Assembly (NCBI RefSeq): GCF_963576615.1
Contig: NC_088708.1
Location: 5,580,001 to 5,644,000, forward strand
Direction of reading: 5' to 3'
Source of the DNA: Watersipora subatra
Taxonomy: Eukaryota > Bryozoa > Gymnolaemata > Cheilostomatida > Watersiporidae
DNA length: 64,000 bases
Within the stretch, counting starts at the first letter, position 1, and each line of letters begins with the position of its first letter. The position numbers were made by a program, and so were the translations under genes. The notes under the pieces are model-generated. The model had not been told where the DNA came from. It did no database searches and was given only the letters and a program-made list of their open reading frames with translations. This document shows, piece by piece, positions 12,973 through 24,915 of the stretch.

Positions 12973-13511
12973 GCAAGCATAAGTGTGCTAATCCTTCGTT
13001 ATTCGTATTCTTGAGCTATCTCTGCAAACTGGCTTGGGTACTGCTTTACTAGTATTACAACTTAATTAGTCGAAGACTGGGTAAGTCCATTACGGGAGTA
13101 TCTACAAATGAGCAAATCCTGTTTGAGAAATCACAGAATCATTTTAGCTAAAAAAGGCAAGTTAAATAAGGAATTGAGTTATCAATACCTCATGATGCTT
13201 AAAACTAAAAATTGTTGTCAGTTTTTCATATTTCATTCATGCTTTCTAATCTCATTTTAACCTAAGAAAGTCTACCATATGCAATCTTGGAATTGCATAT
13301 GGTAGACTTTCTCAAAGATTCTAAGATTTTAGAATCAGCACTTAACTGTAGATCATTTCTGCCAAGCTGCTCTCAGTCAATAGGTGTTTTCACTCAAAGG
13401 CAAGGTTATTATTATCATCCAGATGATAAATTTCTAAGCTTGCCTGATAATTTCTTCAATGATCTCATTGGTTTGTCTTCTACACTTGTTATAAGCGTAG
13501 AAGACTTGTAT

Positions 13512-13554
13512 TTACGTTTTAGGCAATTTATCATGATTTTGACAAAATTCTCTT
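13512..13554 (+). repeat. Left copy of 43-bp direct repeat flanking the LINE fragment
   Basis: Starts TTACGTTTTAGGCAA and ends ACAAAATTCTCTT; the right copy is at 14331-14373. Only two positions differ. Confidence 0.9.
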
Positions 13555-14330
13555 CAAATATCTACTAAATATATCGAATATTTACTAAAAAAACTGAGAC
13601 CCTTATCAGGCTTACTCTACCGCACATTTGAATATTTACCCCACAAACCTCTACTTTTATTATACAATTCCATGGTTAATTCCAAACTTTCATATTGCAT
13701 TGAGGCATGGGGCAATGCACCTCCCACCCATCTTGCAAATTTAATAACACTTCAAAAACACATGGTAAGGACCATCCACAAAAAACTCCGCCCCACCCAC
13801 ACCAAACCTCTTTTCAAATCATCATCTATACTACCTATCAGATCACTATATTCATACCGCATTATACTTTTAGCCCATCAATAATTTTATTGTAATTACA
13901 TCCCTCGCACAATATATCAAACCCGATTCTCAAATTCCTGTCTAAATCTCCCACAATCTTCTTCCCGTGCAGGCCATCGCAGGTGGAACATGGCCCATAT
14001 CCAACAGGCCATCTTTTTGAACCAACTCCTAAGTCTATTAAAGGCATAGAGAAGGTGGCCAGTTTCAAGAGGGAACTTAATTTGCATCTTTTAACAGGTG
14101 AATAAAACCGATGACGACAAGCCCAACGCCACGACTAGCTATATTATTGCGTATTATGGGCTTCATCACTCTTCCAGCTTTTTTCTTTTGCTTAAATAAT
14201 TTTGTTGATGAAAATAAATCACAAATCACAAAAAAATCAAATAAGCATGCAAAAAATGTTGTCATTTTAATAATCTATTTTTGCACTTGTGGATGCACAG
14301 CCTCTTGTTTATTATTGAGGTCGAACTATT
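13555..14330 (+). mobile_element. 5'-truncated LINE fragment (CR1/L2/Jockey-type reverse transcriptase C-terminus)
   Basis: Plus-strand translation around 13570-13900 gives the reverse-transcriptase C-terminal pattern of non-LTR elements: LYNSMVNSKLSYCIEAWGNA, then QKHMVRTIHKK and a THTKPLF motif, followed after frame breaks by a 3' UTR. The insertion is flanked by 43-bp direct repeats at 13512-13554 and 14331-14373 with two mismatches, which read as a long target-site duplication. It is dead: no upstream RT core or endonuclease, and several stops. Confidence 0.8.
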
Positions 14331-14373
14331 TTACGTTTTAGGCAACTTAACATGATTTTGACAAAATTCTCTT
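14331..14373 (+). repeat. Right copy of 43-bp direct repeat flanking the LINE fragment
   Basis: Matches 13512-13554 at 41 of 43 positions. The pre-insertion reading frame can be followed across the repeat for about 110 codons, but no protein family was recognised. Confidence 0.9.
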
Positions 14374-14611
14374 TGTGGTCATCTATTTATTTTATCTCTA
14401 TGAAAAGGCAAGAGGAATTGGTTATCACAAATTTGAAAATCTTATAAAGGTGAAAAACCCAATATATCTTACCACCTGCTTCATTTTTAGGGTAATATTG
14501 AGATATCTTTCTTTGAGTTCGCCAGCCTATGATCATGCATGCTTTCTGTATTTCTATGAAGAAAGCCCAGGTATAAAATTTAAATGATTTAAATCTTCAA
14601 AATTTTCTGTA

Positions 14612-14752
14612 GCCATATATATAGTCACTCTCATGGTTACTCATTGGCTTATATATAGTCACTCTCATGGTTACTCATTGGCTTATATATAGTCACTCTC
14701 ATGGTTACTCATTGGCTTATATATAGTCACTCTCATGGTTACTCATTGACTT
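14612..14752. repeat. Tandem repeat, about 35-bp unit, 4 copies
   Basis: Four units of TATATATAGTCACTCTCATGG plus TTACTCATTGGCT, nearly identical. The array lies about 400 bp upstream of the ANKRD39 start codon, in its presumed 5' flank. Confidence 0.93.
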
Positions 14753-15132
14753 TTTTGTTGTACTATTACCTGTACCAGCAGCCTTTTTAGCTGTAGGGCA
14801 ATGCTTATATATTCCACCTTCTTCCTGCTCAAAGGTGTCACGCTGCTCACTTCTCTGCTGAATCAGTCTAAAATCTTTTCTAAGGCATTAGTATACTGAT
14901 AAACACTCACCAAAAATTTTTTTTGATTTTTCACAATATTTGTTTGCTGCAAGAATTGGTCCCAATGTGAACTCCGAAACACTGACTTTGATGTCATGAT
15001 GAGTTGCTCGTAGCTTTAGTGTTGTTGAATATAACATATAATTTTGCTTTTGTTTATTTCTTCAACAGGTAATTACATGTAATTGAGAACACTAAGTAGA
15101 ATACTTTTTATCCCATCATATGATACAGAGGG

Positions 15133-16700
15133 ATGTCAAGGTCTTGCGAAAACACATGTAGTCATGGAGCTGGCACTACTGCCCTTTGTCAAACTATTGA
15201 TGAATTGGAGTTTGAACGAGGCATTTGGACGGCAGCTCTGGACGCTGATATGGATCGTCTGCAGATGTTAATCACCAAAGATCCTGCTAATGTAAACAAA
15301 GTAGATACTAACGGTTACACAGCACTGGTATGTGTTAAGTTTCTCTCTTTTTATTTGTCACTAAAATATTACATCTATAGCAGGTATCCATTAGAATATA
15401 TTATTGAATAAAGTAAAGACACATTTTATGAATTGCAATTTATGGTTGCAATTCAACTCACAATTGTTAAAAGGAGTTTAGATTGTGCGATCTTGACACC
15501 ATTGTCAGCATATAGAGTCAGCATATAGAGTCAGCATATAGAGTCAGCATATAGAGTCAACATATAGAGTCGGCATATAGAGTCGGCATATAGAGTCGGC
15601 ATATAGAGTCGGCATATAGAGTCGGCATATAGAGTCGGCATATAGAGTCGGCATATAGAGTCGGCATATAGAGTCGGCATATAGAGTCGGCATATAGAGT
15701 CGGCATATAGAGTCGGCATATAGAGTCGGCATATAGAGTCGGCATATAGAGTCGGCATATAGAGTCGGCATATAGAGTCAGCATATAGAGTCAGCATATT
15801 GGAAGTTTAACTGCTTTCAGTTGTTAGTAGGTTAGCTTTAATGCAGTAAGTTATTAAAACACCCTCCTGTATATTGTAATATTCATGTAACTTCTGTACC
15901 AGTTGTTAAACACGGTGATCAGCAGAGTAAGGTTAAATGATTTGTCAGCATTTCTGCTTTATCGCCGGTAGCCGAGCTAAGCATGTTTTAGTTTTCAGGT
16001 ACCCTTCTTAAAATGCGCTAGTGCAACAGTCATAGCTTTTAGTGTATTCTAGGATGTCTATAAGTTTGTTTTATTGTTAGAGATGACAACTCTTGCGAAT
16101 TTGAGATATTTTGGTCATGTATTTGCTTGAATTGTTACAGCATTATGCGGCTCGTGCTGGGCATACAGATGTTTGTACAGTTCTGCTTGAACATGGCGCT
16201 AGTGTCAATGCTAGACTTAGGAGCGGTGACACAGCACTACACCGAGCTAGTTACATGGGAAGGGATGGCGTAGTCACACTCCTTATAAATTACAAAGCAG
16301 AGTGTTGTAGAGGAGCCGATGGCCAGACCGCTTTACACAAGGTACAATAAATTCAACTCGTTACGCTGCTGCTTCTTTTCATTCTACTCTGCTGACAACT
16401 CTCACTCAAAATGACCTCTCATCGAACACTCATATGATCTTCAGATCACATTATTCTGCTGATACAAATAGACAGAATACTTTGACCATGTTCATGACCA
16501 TGATGTCTTAAGTAATCAAAGTACTTTTACCCTTGTTACAGGCAGTCCAGCAAAAGCATCTCACTGTCGCTCAACTTCTAGCGAAAGAATATCCTCTGCA
16601 CCTGAATACAGCAGACAGTTTAGGTAGATTGCCCAAGGATCTCTTCAAATATGATGGAGTTTCTGACACTGACTGGCAGATTCTATTGAAAGTGTCTTGA
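15133..16700 (+). CDS. ANKRD39: Ankyrin repeat domain-containing protein 39
   Basis: Three exons: 15133-15327, 16141-16341 and 16542-16700 (stop TGA). All introns are GT-AG and phase 0, giving 184 aa, almost exactly the length of vertebrate ANKRD39 (about 183 aa). The N-terminus has the Cys/His-containing lead and the signature FERGIWTAAL (residues 27-36) that mark this orthologue. Four ankyrin repeats follow: roughly 30-60, 61-93 (GYTALHYAARAGH), 95-127 (GDTALHRASYMGR) and 128-160 (GQTALHKAVQQKH). Ankyrin repeats are protein-binding scaffolds; the cellular role of ANKRD39 is poorly known. The ATG at 15133 is preceded by purines (GAGGG). Intron 1 contains a 13-bp minisatellite and a 22-bp array lies about 160 bp past the stop. 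The neighbouring gene on the right is convergent. Confidence 0.95.
15508..15802. repeat. 13-bp minisatellite in ANKRD39 intron 1, about 23 copies
   Basis: Very uniform GAGTCGGCATATA array with CA variants (GAGTCAGCATATA) only at the two ends. It begins about 180 bp after the exon 1 donor. The minus-strand open frames across it are an artefact of a stop-free 13-mer. Confidence 0.97.
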
Positions 16701-16857
16701 CTCAGAAACTTTGACTACATTCGCAGGTGCTTCTTTAGCAAAGCTTCACCAGATGTCCAAATTTCCTAGGTGTATTACAATATAAAATTTTATATCAAGT
16801 TGATATACTTATATATTTATTTTAGATTCTGAGTATACATCATATGTTATGCGCTGT

Positions 16858-17155
16858 CGTAATATCGAGTACTGACTCTCATAGCATTGAGTACAGACTG
16901 TCATAGCATCGTGTACAGACTGTCATAACATTGAGTACAGACTGTCATAACATTGAGTACAGACTGTCATAACATTGAGTACAGACTGTCATAACATTGA
17001 GTACAGACTGTCATAACATCGAGTACAGACTGTCATAACATTGAGTACAGACTTTCATAACATTGAGTACAGACTGTCATAACATCCAGTACAGACTGTC
17101 ATAACATCGAGTACAGGCTGTCATAACATCGAATACAGACTGTCATAACATCAAA
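16858..17155. repeat. 22-bp minisatellite, about 13 copies, downstream of ANKRD39
   Basis: Units of GTACAGACTGTCATAACATTGA with few changes, starting about 160 bp past the ANKRD39 stop, so possibly within its 3' UTR. From 17160 to 19236 nothing else was recognised apart from AT-rich intergenic sequence between two convergent genes. Confidence 0.95.
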
Positions 17156-19236
17156 GGTAGTGTTGAACATGCAATGTTAATATTAGTCGATGTATTGAAC
17201 TAAAAAGCTAACACTCTTTATTGACAGTATCTGGACAAATACACAAATTATAGATTGGTTGAAATAGTTCTGGAAATGACCTGTAGATGCTTGTCATAAT
17301 GCAACTCTTATATTTATTTCATTTTTATTCCTCGTCTGACAAGCGGGTGAGCTTCTGTTACAAGTTGACAGTTGTCTACAGAGCTGGGTCCTCACCAGAT
17401 CGGACAACTAGCATTGGTCCGATGTTAATACACAAATAAAGAATGTCTTCCTCCTCTCCTAACGAACTTTCTCATTTCCTGTATTCCTACTAAACATTAA
17501 TCTTTAATATGCTAGATGTGTAGATGTGTTTTCTTAAAGAAAAGGTGTATGATGTGAGCATCGAACACCTTTTCTCTGTATCAAGTCCTGCAGCTCATAC
17601 CTCAACTTACACATTAGTAAAAATAGCTTTTAATTAATGTTGATTTTATTACTATGAATTAAAGTTTAGCCCACCAGATGCATATTATTGCTGTGTTAAA
17701 GTCGTGATGATCATGAACTTCGAGGAAACATATTCAAGGCCATAGTATGGTCAAAGTCCTGAATTAAGTAATGCTAGTTCTCAGGTCAACACTGACCGAC
17801 TATTCTACCTATTCATCCAGTTTTTCTTTTTTTTTGGAAACGGACTCGCATTTCCCTTGCAGCAGGGGAGATAAAAACTAATAACGATCATTTTAGTTGA
17901 AAAAGCTGAAATTGAAGCTTAGGTAGAAAAGTGGAAAGACACCATTTGTAAGGAGAGTAGACTGTATCATGAAGTGGTATTGTAACAGAATGAGTAACTG
18001 ATGAGTTTTATAATAAATTGAAAAACTAACTAGGCTTCTTGCAATAAATCTGAGTGAAGTTGATGTGCAAAAAACCTTTACCAAACTGGAAGTCGAAGGG
18101 CTGATGAAACAGACAGGGAAAGGAGACATGTCGAGATGAACTTTGTCAGCTGCCATGTTTAACAGTCAATGACATCTCTCCCTTCAATAAGATGGAATAG
18201 ATAATATTCTTTGTTGCTGATATCCACAGTTTGCATTGATTTTTAATTTGATAAAGGCACTTGGAAGTTTACCTAACTTCCTTCAAGGAGCAGGTGCTGA
18301 TCATTGATCACACTGAACTTAATCTCAGGTTGTGGCTGGCAAGTGGTCAAATTTGTTCAGACTATGTATACATTAGCTGAAAAGAACAATCCATGTGCGC
18401 TAGTAAAAGTTAGGTATTTGTTTCCTGTAGTGAAAATGATCACTTGGACTCTGCATATGCATGTATATGCGGAGTACATGCTGCATGTACATTACAGCAT
18501 GTATCCTCCTCACAGAGCTGCGTCACTTGCTTGCTATGATCGCTTCTTTTCAGCCCCTTTGATGGTATAAATTTGGCTTCGCTGTGTAAGCATAATCATT
18601 AATTTTGTATTTTACAATTCATGTTTTTGTATTATAAAGTCGCAAAAGTATTTGCTTTATGACGATTCTTATGTGATATTTGCTTTGTTAGTAAACAGTC
18701 AGTTACATGATAGGTATGTGAACATGTTCTTACTCATCATCGGTTTCTTCCCGAAACTTCTAGACATAATATTTAGCTCTAGAAGACGCCAAGGGTAGCT
18801 CTGGTGCATAAGTTCTTTACCATTACTAAGCAGAAGGCACCGTTTTCGTTGTGATGTAAATTCGCATCATCAAGATATATTGCATTCAATGACTTTTGTT
18901 TTCACAAGCATTTGTTCCATGTTTGTTTTGATGGTTTGCTGCTGTAACCTATGTATCCATTAGTTTCCAAGCAAACATATTGAAAATGGCCGTAAAGTCA
19001 CATGCTGGACTTTTGATCAACACTGGACAAAGAATATTTAGTGAAGAATGATATATCCAAGATCAAAATGCTCTTCATATAATATGTTAATTAAATCTAT
19101 AAACATATCAATCTTTGAACACTTCACAACAAAACTGAAACATTTTAAATACGTCCAGAGACATTAACTCAATATACATATGTACAGCTGTGTCTGCCTC
19201 TTTTAATCCATGTACAGGTCATATTGATTTACAATG

Positions 19237-20677
19237 CTACTGCATCACTTCGTCTTCACCTTCTAACTCAAGCATCTGTTCAAACTGGTGTAAAAGATCA
19301 TCATCCGGAATATTTCCTGCTGCATCTTCAATGGCTGCCAGAGCTGGACAAGCGCTCATCAGCGTTTCTATCAGCTGTTCCTCTTTGTCCATTATAGCCT
19401 GATTAATAAAATACTTGTTGGATCATGTAAGAAACAGCATTTCCTTTTAGGCAAGTGTACAAGGATGAACCAGGTGTCTATATATATACCTTGTGTAGGA
19501 ATGTTTGTCCATATTTGTCTTGTCTCGTGGATGGATTTGTGACTACAAGCCAGAGAAGGTTGTTTTTGTTAAAGTCCTTTTCAGCTGGTTTGATATCCTT
19601 TAGGCTTTTATCCAAAAAATATTTTCCTCTTGCCCAAATATGCTAAAAAAAACCGAACTGTATGAAACAAAAACAGGTTTCAGACATCGATATAGATTTT
19701 TGCAGAATAGCCAGGCAGTAAATACTTGCACTATGCTATATTCCATTCATTATGGTAATACATGTCGAGGTATTGACAAAGTAAAGACCAAAGGAGCTCA
19801 ACATTAAAGGCTGGATTTCGCACCGCATTATACTGACTGTAGAATCTGGGCTGCAACCTAAAGAGCAAAAGATTTGTATTGAGTTTCATTAACAATGCAT
19901 TATTTTACAGTATTACAATTTCTTGATTGTAACAAGAAGTTTTCTGAATATAAAGAAGACAATCGCTCCAAATACAGTAAAAAAAGCATTTTTCAACATC
20001 AGATAACTTAAAATGAAGTTTGGTGTTACTCACATAAATATAATTATTTTAATAAACTATACGACGCTCTAGCTACATCTTTCGATATTTTTAACATTTA
20101 CATAAACAGCAAATCAATTCAAAACAAGGTAAAGTTGGATTAGTAGGTAAGATGTTGGCAAAATAACAATTATTTTTCTTGTTCTTCATTCAGTTACTTC
20201 TTTCATTAAATAATGTTAAAAGAACCATGCTTGAAATGTTCTACATTGGATTCATTAATTGTTGGCTGTTAGGGAAACAGATTTGCCACATTTGTTTGAC
20301 TTTTTATAACGCACCGAGTCTGAAAGCAATTTGACATGGTATGACTGGCATTTGGGTGCAATATTAAAATGAGGCTAGAGAAGAGCTAAAATTTAATACA
20401 CAGATGAAAATTAAGGCAAGCCTAAAAAACAATACTTGCTTCTGCTTGCAAACAAAAAATATGAAAAGTATTAAATTAGGTAACCACATTACACACCGGA
20501 GACAGACAACTATCGTTCATCAACAGGATGACTAACACGAACCTTATCTTCTGTGACATTCTCAAACTGAACCACTGTAGGAAACTTAATCATCAAATTA
20601 TAGACTTTTTTAAAAATATCATCTTCAGTTGCTTCCTCTATATGACCATCATCACGATTGTTGCTCGAGTAGCCCAT
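19237..20677 (-). CDS. Unrecognised four-exon gene, 165-aa acidic protein
   Basis: Minus-strand exons 20543-20677, 19803-19850, 19490-19642 and 19237-19398 join without breaking frame, every junction being phase 0 and GT-AG, to give 165 aa ending at TAG (19237-19239). The ATG at 20677 is the first Met after an in-frame TAA about 24 bp upstream. I do not recognise the family. Visible: an acidic start (EEATEDD, 16-20s), a PRFYSQYNAVRNP segment (46-58), a basic/aromatic stretch WARGKYFLDK (about 64-73), an ankyrin-like hairpin YGQTFLHKAI (about 105-114), and an acidic C-terminus (LELEGEDEV). No signal peptide or membrane span. The third-to-fourth exon junction falls right after LHK, exactly where ANKRD39 is spliced, which hints at a diverged ankyrin unit. 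The donor after the 48-bp second exon (GTTGAG) is weak; that exon is the least certain part. Convergent with ANKRD39. Confidence 0.7.
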
Positions 20678-23600
20678 AGTCTTTTTTGTTGTCTTTCCTT
20701 AAATGAATATCCTGGACATATACCCTGCAGCAAAAACGTATAGGCAAAGGCATGAGTGCTTTCAGCTGATGGCAGAATGATATTGCTGGTTCAACTGACT
20801 ACCAAACCTATCATATTCATGGTTTTCTCTATTTGCTGACTATATTATATTCCTTTTACTGAAACCAATGCTATTTCACAGCAGCACTTCTCATATGTAA
20901 ATTTAAGGTGGTATCTCTCAGTCCAGAAGTGATAACTTAACACTTATTTGCTGGGAGGAACATTTATTTGTGCTTCATGATCTAAAATTTTAGTTTTATT
21001 CTTCGAAATAATGATATATTTTATGCGAATTTCTACAATAAAAGATGATATATGTGACACTAACACGCTACCAGACAATTCCCAAATGTATATTTTCTCA
21101 TTTTTTACTAACAACAGGCAATGGTGAACAACTGATATTACCTCCAAGTTTCTACCGCTGGCACACCTTACCTTTCCAAACTTTGGTTAGATCGTGAAGT
21201 ACCAGTTCTGTACGAAGCGAGTTCCTCCTGCTGTTGTAGAACTCTCAGTAGGACTAAACCACTTGATCTTACTTGTCAAAACTCTACTGAGGGAGGGCAG
21301 AGAGTGACTTTCTCGCACATACAACAATGCACAAATAAGACTCTACACCTTTGTCCCAAACGTTCAGCTGACAAGAATTGGCCAGTAAGTGATTAGGAGA
21401 TTATGCAAGCAGTGGAATATACCAAGCTCGTATTATGTAACACCATGGAACTAGCTATCAATTGTGTCAGGCCCACTGTTCCCATTTCAGGCCATTGAAA
21501 TCATTCACGGATTAGCAGGAGAACAATAAACACCCTCCGGGTCAGTCTAATATATGCCTTTATGTTGTGTACAGATGTTTGTAGCTGGGCTCCACCATGT
21601 CCATCTCGCGCTATGACGTTGCCATGTTTAGTCACTACTCTCTTGGCACTCCACATTTGCCATAGCTTCCTCATTTCATATCTAAGAATTGTTTTCCAAG
21701 AATGCTCTGCTTGAAGGCAAGAAGTATCTCCTGCTGGTGGTTCAGCAACGCTGAAGCTGCTGTGATATTTTTGTGACCAACAAAAATAAGCCATATTTTA
21801 ACCCTTATAGCCAGACAGCGAGACTGGCTATATATGTTGGATTAGCAATATTTACCACAAATATCTTTGAAAATTATGCACTCATAAACTGCTAGCGATC
21901 CTTGAAGGCCTGTGCGGATGAGAAGGGAAATAAGAGAGATGGGCAATATCAGGTGGATAACTTTGTTGGTGATTCTGTACACTACCAGTGGTCAGTGCTT
22001 TGACCAAGTGTAATATATCACACTTCTGGCGCATATTATATTCATAAATGCGATACCAGATAGCTCCCAGTTAAGGTCGCATAGAATTCTATATTAGGAA
22101 AAATCACTACAAAAAATAAATATCTACAAGCAGACAGGCATCGACTAAAGCAGATGGTTTTGGAGGCTAAACACTGACTGACATATGATGGAACACTGCA
22201 CATACATGACTATGTGTGACACATTAGTAGAAACTAACATATGCAGTGGGCCAGCTAATAATGCAGTGCAGCTAATAGTTGATTCTACCATAATCTCTAC
22301 CATTGTCCAAACCTGAAAGTGACAAAGCAAATCAGTTGCTGATGATATAATCACTCAAATATTAAATGATAAGTTAATGATAATGTAAATGATAACAGTG
22401 GCAAAGCCTATCTTCTACATGCCAGCTGTACGGCTCAACAACTGCGTGACTAGGAGGATACGTACATGGTATATTAAAGCATTGCGCAACCTGAATGCTG
22501 ACCATCCAGTACTCGACAAGATGGCAGCCAGAGCAGCCAATGACTAGCGATGCTCGACATATCCTGTTCACATATCCTATTAACATATGCTGTTAACATA
22601 TCCTGTTAACATATGCTGTTCTGAAGTACTTTCAGTATGTTTCAGTTCATAGATATAAAGGAACTTCATAAAGGAACTTTAATCAAATTGGACAACTATA
22701 AAGTAAAAAGCTATAATTGGAGCTTTAAAATTTAACTAGCGATACTGAATTTGGTGTTGCGTGACCCAGTTTTTTCAACTCACCCGATGCCCTACTGCCT
22801 TCCAGTTTCCTACTGTCCCTGGTGTACGTTTAAGTGCTGTTGCGATTAGACCACGGTTTTACAAGTGCCAGTGTTCCACTCTAACTAGAATGACTATTTA
22901 ACTTATAAGAATATCATCAATACAATGATTTATACAGTTGTTGGCTGTCTTTCTATAGAGCAGCAACTGTTTAGTCAATAATGGATTACACAAAATTGGT
23001 TAGACTTGAATGAAGAGAACTTGAAGATAGAAAGATAGAACTTGAAGACTTGAAAGATAGAAAATATTACATTTTGAAACTAAAATAAAGCCTTTGACCT
23101 AAGTGGTGCTGTTGCTATATGGTCTGCACGATAGTAACAACACTTGGCGTCTAATATGAAAGGAAACCTTTTTAATGTTCCTGGACAAAGCCACCATCTG
23201 ACCTAGCTACTAGTGAGCCACTCGATTTGAGAAAAGAAAAGTGGCATTTACATCTGCTCCTCATCTGATCATACAGACTTGTGAATGGCTACGCACCATT
23301 TTCGTTTGTAATAGCGATAGAATGACGGAATGTTTGATAGCCGAAAGAAATAGATGAAATGATGATGCTATTCCAATGTATAGCAAGCTAAAGAGTATTG
23401 ACTCATAACAAGTAGAATTTGCTACAGAATATCGCTACCTATAATAGTAAGATTTTTCAACAAGTGACTTTGCTAAAGACACGCATTTAGATACGGCTCT
23501 GAATGTGACTATTATAAATAGTATAACACTTTAGACCAGTCTGATGCGATCAGTCTATGATAAATCACAGATATATTTTACGAACTGGAAATTGTGAATA

Positions 23601-24915
23601 TGTAGCATAAGTCGGGATAGTCAAATACATATTCGTATGATTAAGGACTTCCCTTGATCACTCCCAATTTATCCTAGATTTAACCTATGAAGAGTTAATA
23701 CCGTGTTTCAGAGGTAGTTCTATAGCTCGATTTCATTTTAGGATCAAAGGTGTAGAATACACATATTTATTGCAGCATAAATCTTTATGCATGGCTGATG
23801 GTGTAAGGACTGCTTACGTTTTTCAACATAGCATGGTACAGGGGATAAAAACAAACTAAATCATACACTACAAAAACTCATTTAATCTAACTCATGTTTG
23901 ATAGCTTATTTGGACTAAACTATTCGATGCTAACAATAGTGCATGTATTAAATATACTTGTTTAAATAAAACTTGACCAAGCCTTTCTAACAACATGGTA
24001 GATGTATAAGTAAATTACTTTGAACTTGCAAAACGAAATGAAGTACTCGACTTTTGCCCTGCAGAAAGGGATGACCAACTCAAATGAACTCTTTAGTCAC
24101 CTGGGAGGCTAGTGTACGTATATCATATAACATCTACCTCTGCAACTTTGTGAATGACATGGTTAGCCGGAGATGAAAACCTCATTCTTGTGCACTTACA
24201 CTGTGGTGTTAGAGGATTGGAAAGACATAAAATGGTTGTTTACCATTTCAACTAGAAATAACTATTCACAGCTTCTCAGCGATGCAGCCTTGTTTAAATC
24301 AAATGGTAGGTGGGACTATATAATAAAGTTGCTTTTATTAAGTAAAGCAAAAATCTGTATTTAATAAAATACAGATTGCCGTAACAAAAGATCTCACAAA
24401 AACTGCAAACTCATCTCATTGTCAATGGAATTCTGACTATCAAAAATAGAGGTAATATGTAGAGTTGGACAGGGTATCAGCATACAAATGCAGTATGTCA
24501 TCGTGTCATCAAATACACAACTGTGACAGCGTGTTAGCAGGCAGCTTGCTTTTTGCAGTTAGGCAGTCATGGGCTGCCTAAACAGGATCAACCATCCATC
24601 ATACACGATGTTACAGTCATTGCCTGCCGACAAGCCATCTACGAAGAGAAAGAGAACCGACTGCAACATGATACAGAGACCAATGAGAAGCAGCATTATA
24701 ACCTCATGATGATACAGAGACCTATGAAAAGCAGCATAATAATCTCATGATGATACAGAGACCTATGAGAAGCAGCATTATAATCTCAAGTAAGAGCCTA
24801 TTTACAGCTATGAAAATGCTTTGCCATTATCCTCAATATAACAGTCAGTAATGTGACAAGGAATGTTTTTATACGTACCAGTATCCATCTTCCTATAATA
24901 GACTAAACAGTTAAG
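20678..24915. other. Intergenic stretch between the unknown gene and the cyclin T 3' end
   Basis: Contains the 3' UTR of cyclin T at its right side and presumably the promoter of the unknown gene at its left. A minus-strand open frame at 21501-21794 starts with ATG but shows no splice support or recognisable family. Short tandem repeats lie at 22553-22618 (13-bp, CATATCCTGTTAA type) and 24670-24790 (about 41-bp, three copies with GATACAGAGACCTATGA). Confidence 0.45.

Noticed and set aside
15531..15797. Three overlapping minus-strand open frames of a tyrosine-rich repeat protein
   Set aside because: They arise from the stop-free 13-bp array inside ANKRD39 intron 1.
19190..19402. Plus-strand open frame
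   Set aside because: Antisense shadow of the last exon of the four-exon gene on the minus strand.
20528..20743. Plus-strand open frame
   Set aside because: Antisense shadow of the first exon of the same gene.
21501..21794. Minus-strand open frame of 97 codons starting with ATG
   Set aside because: No recognisable family, no splice support, and composition like the surroundings.
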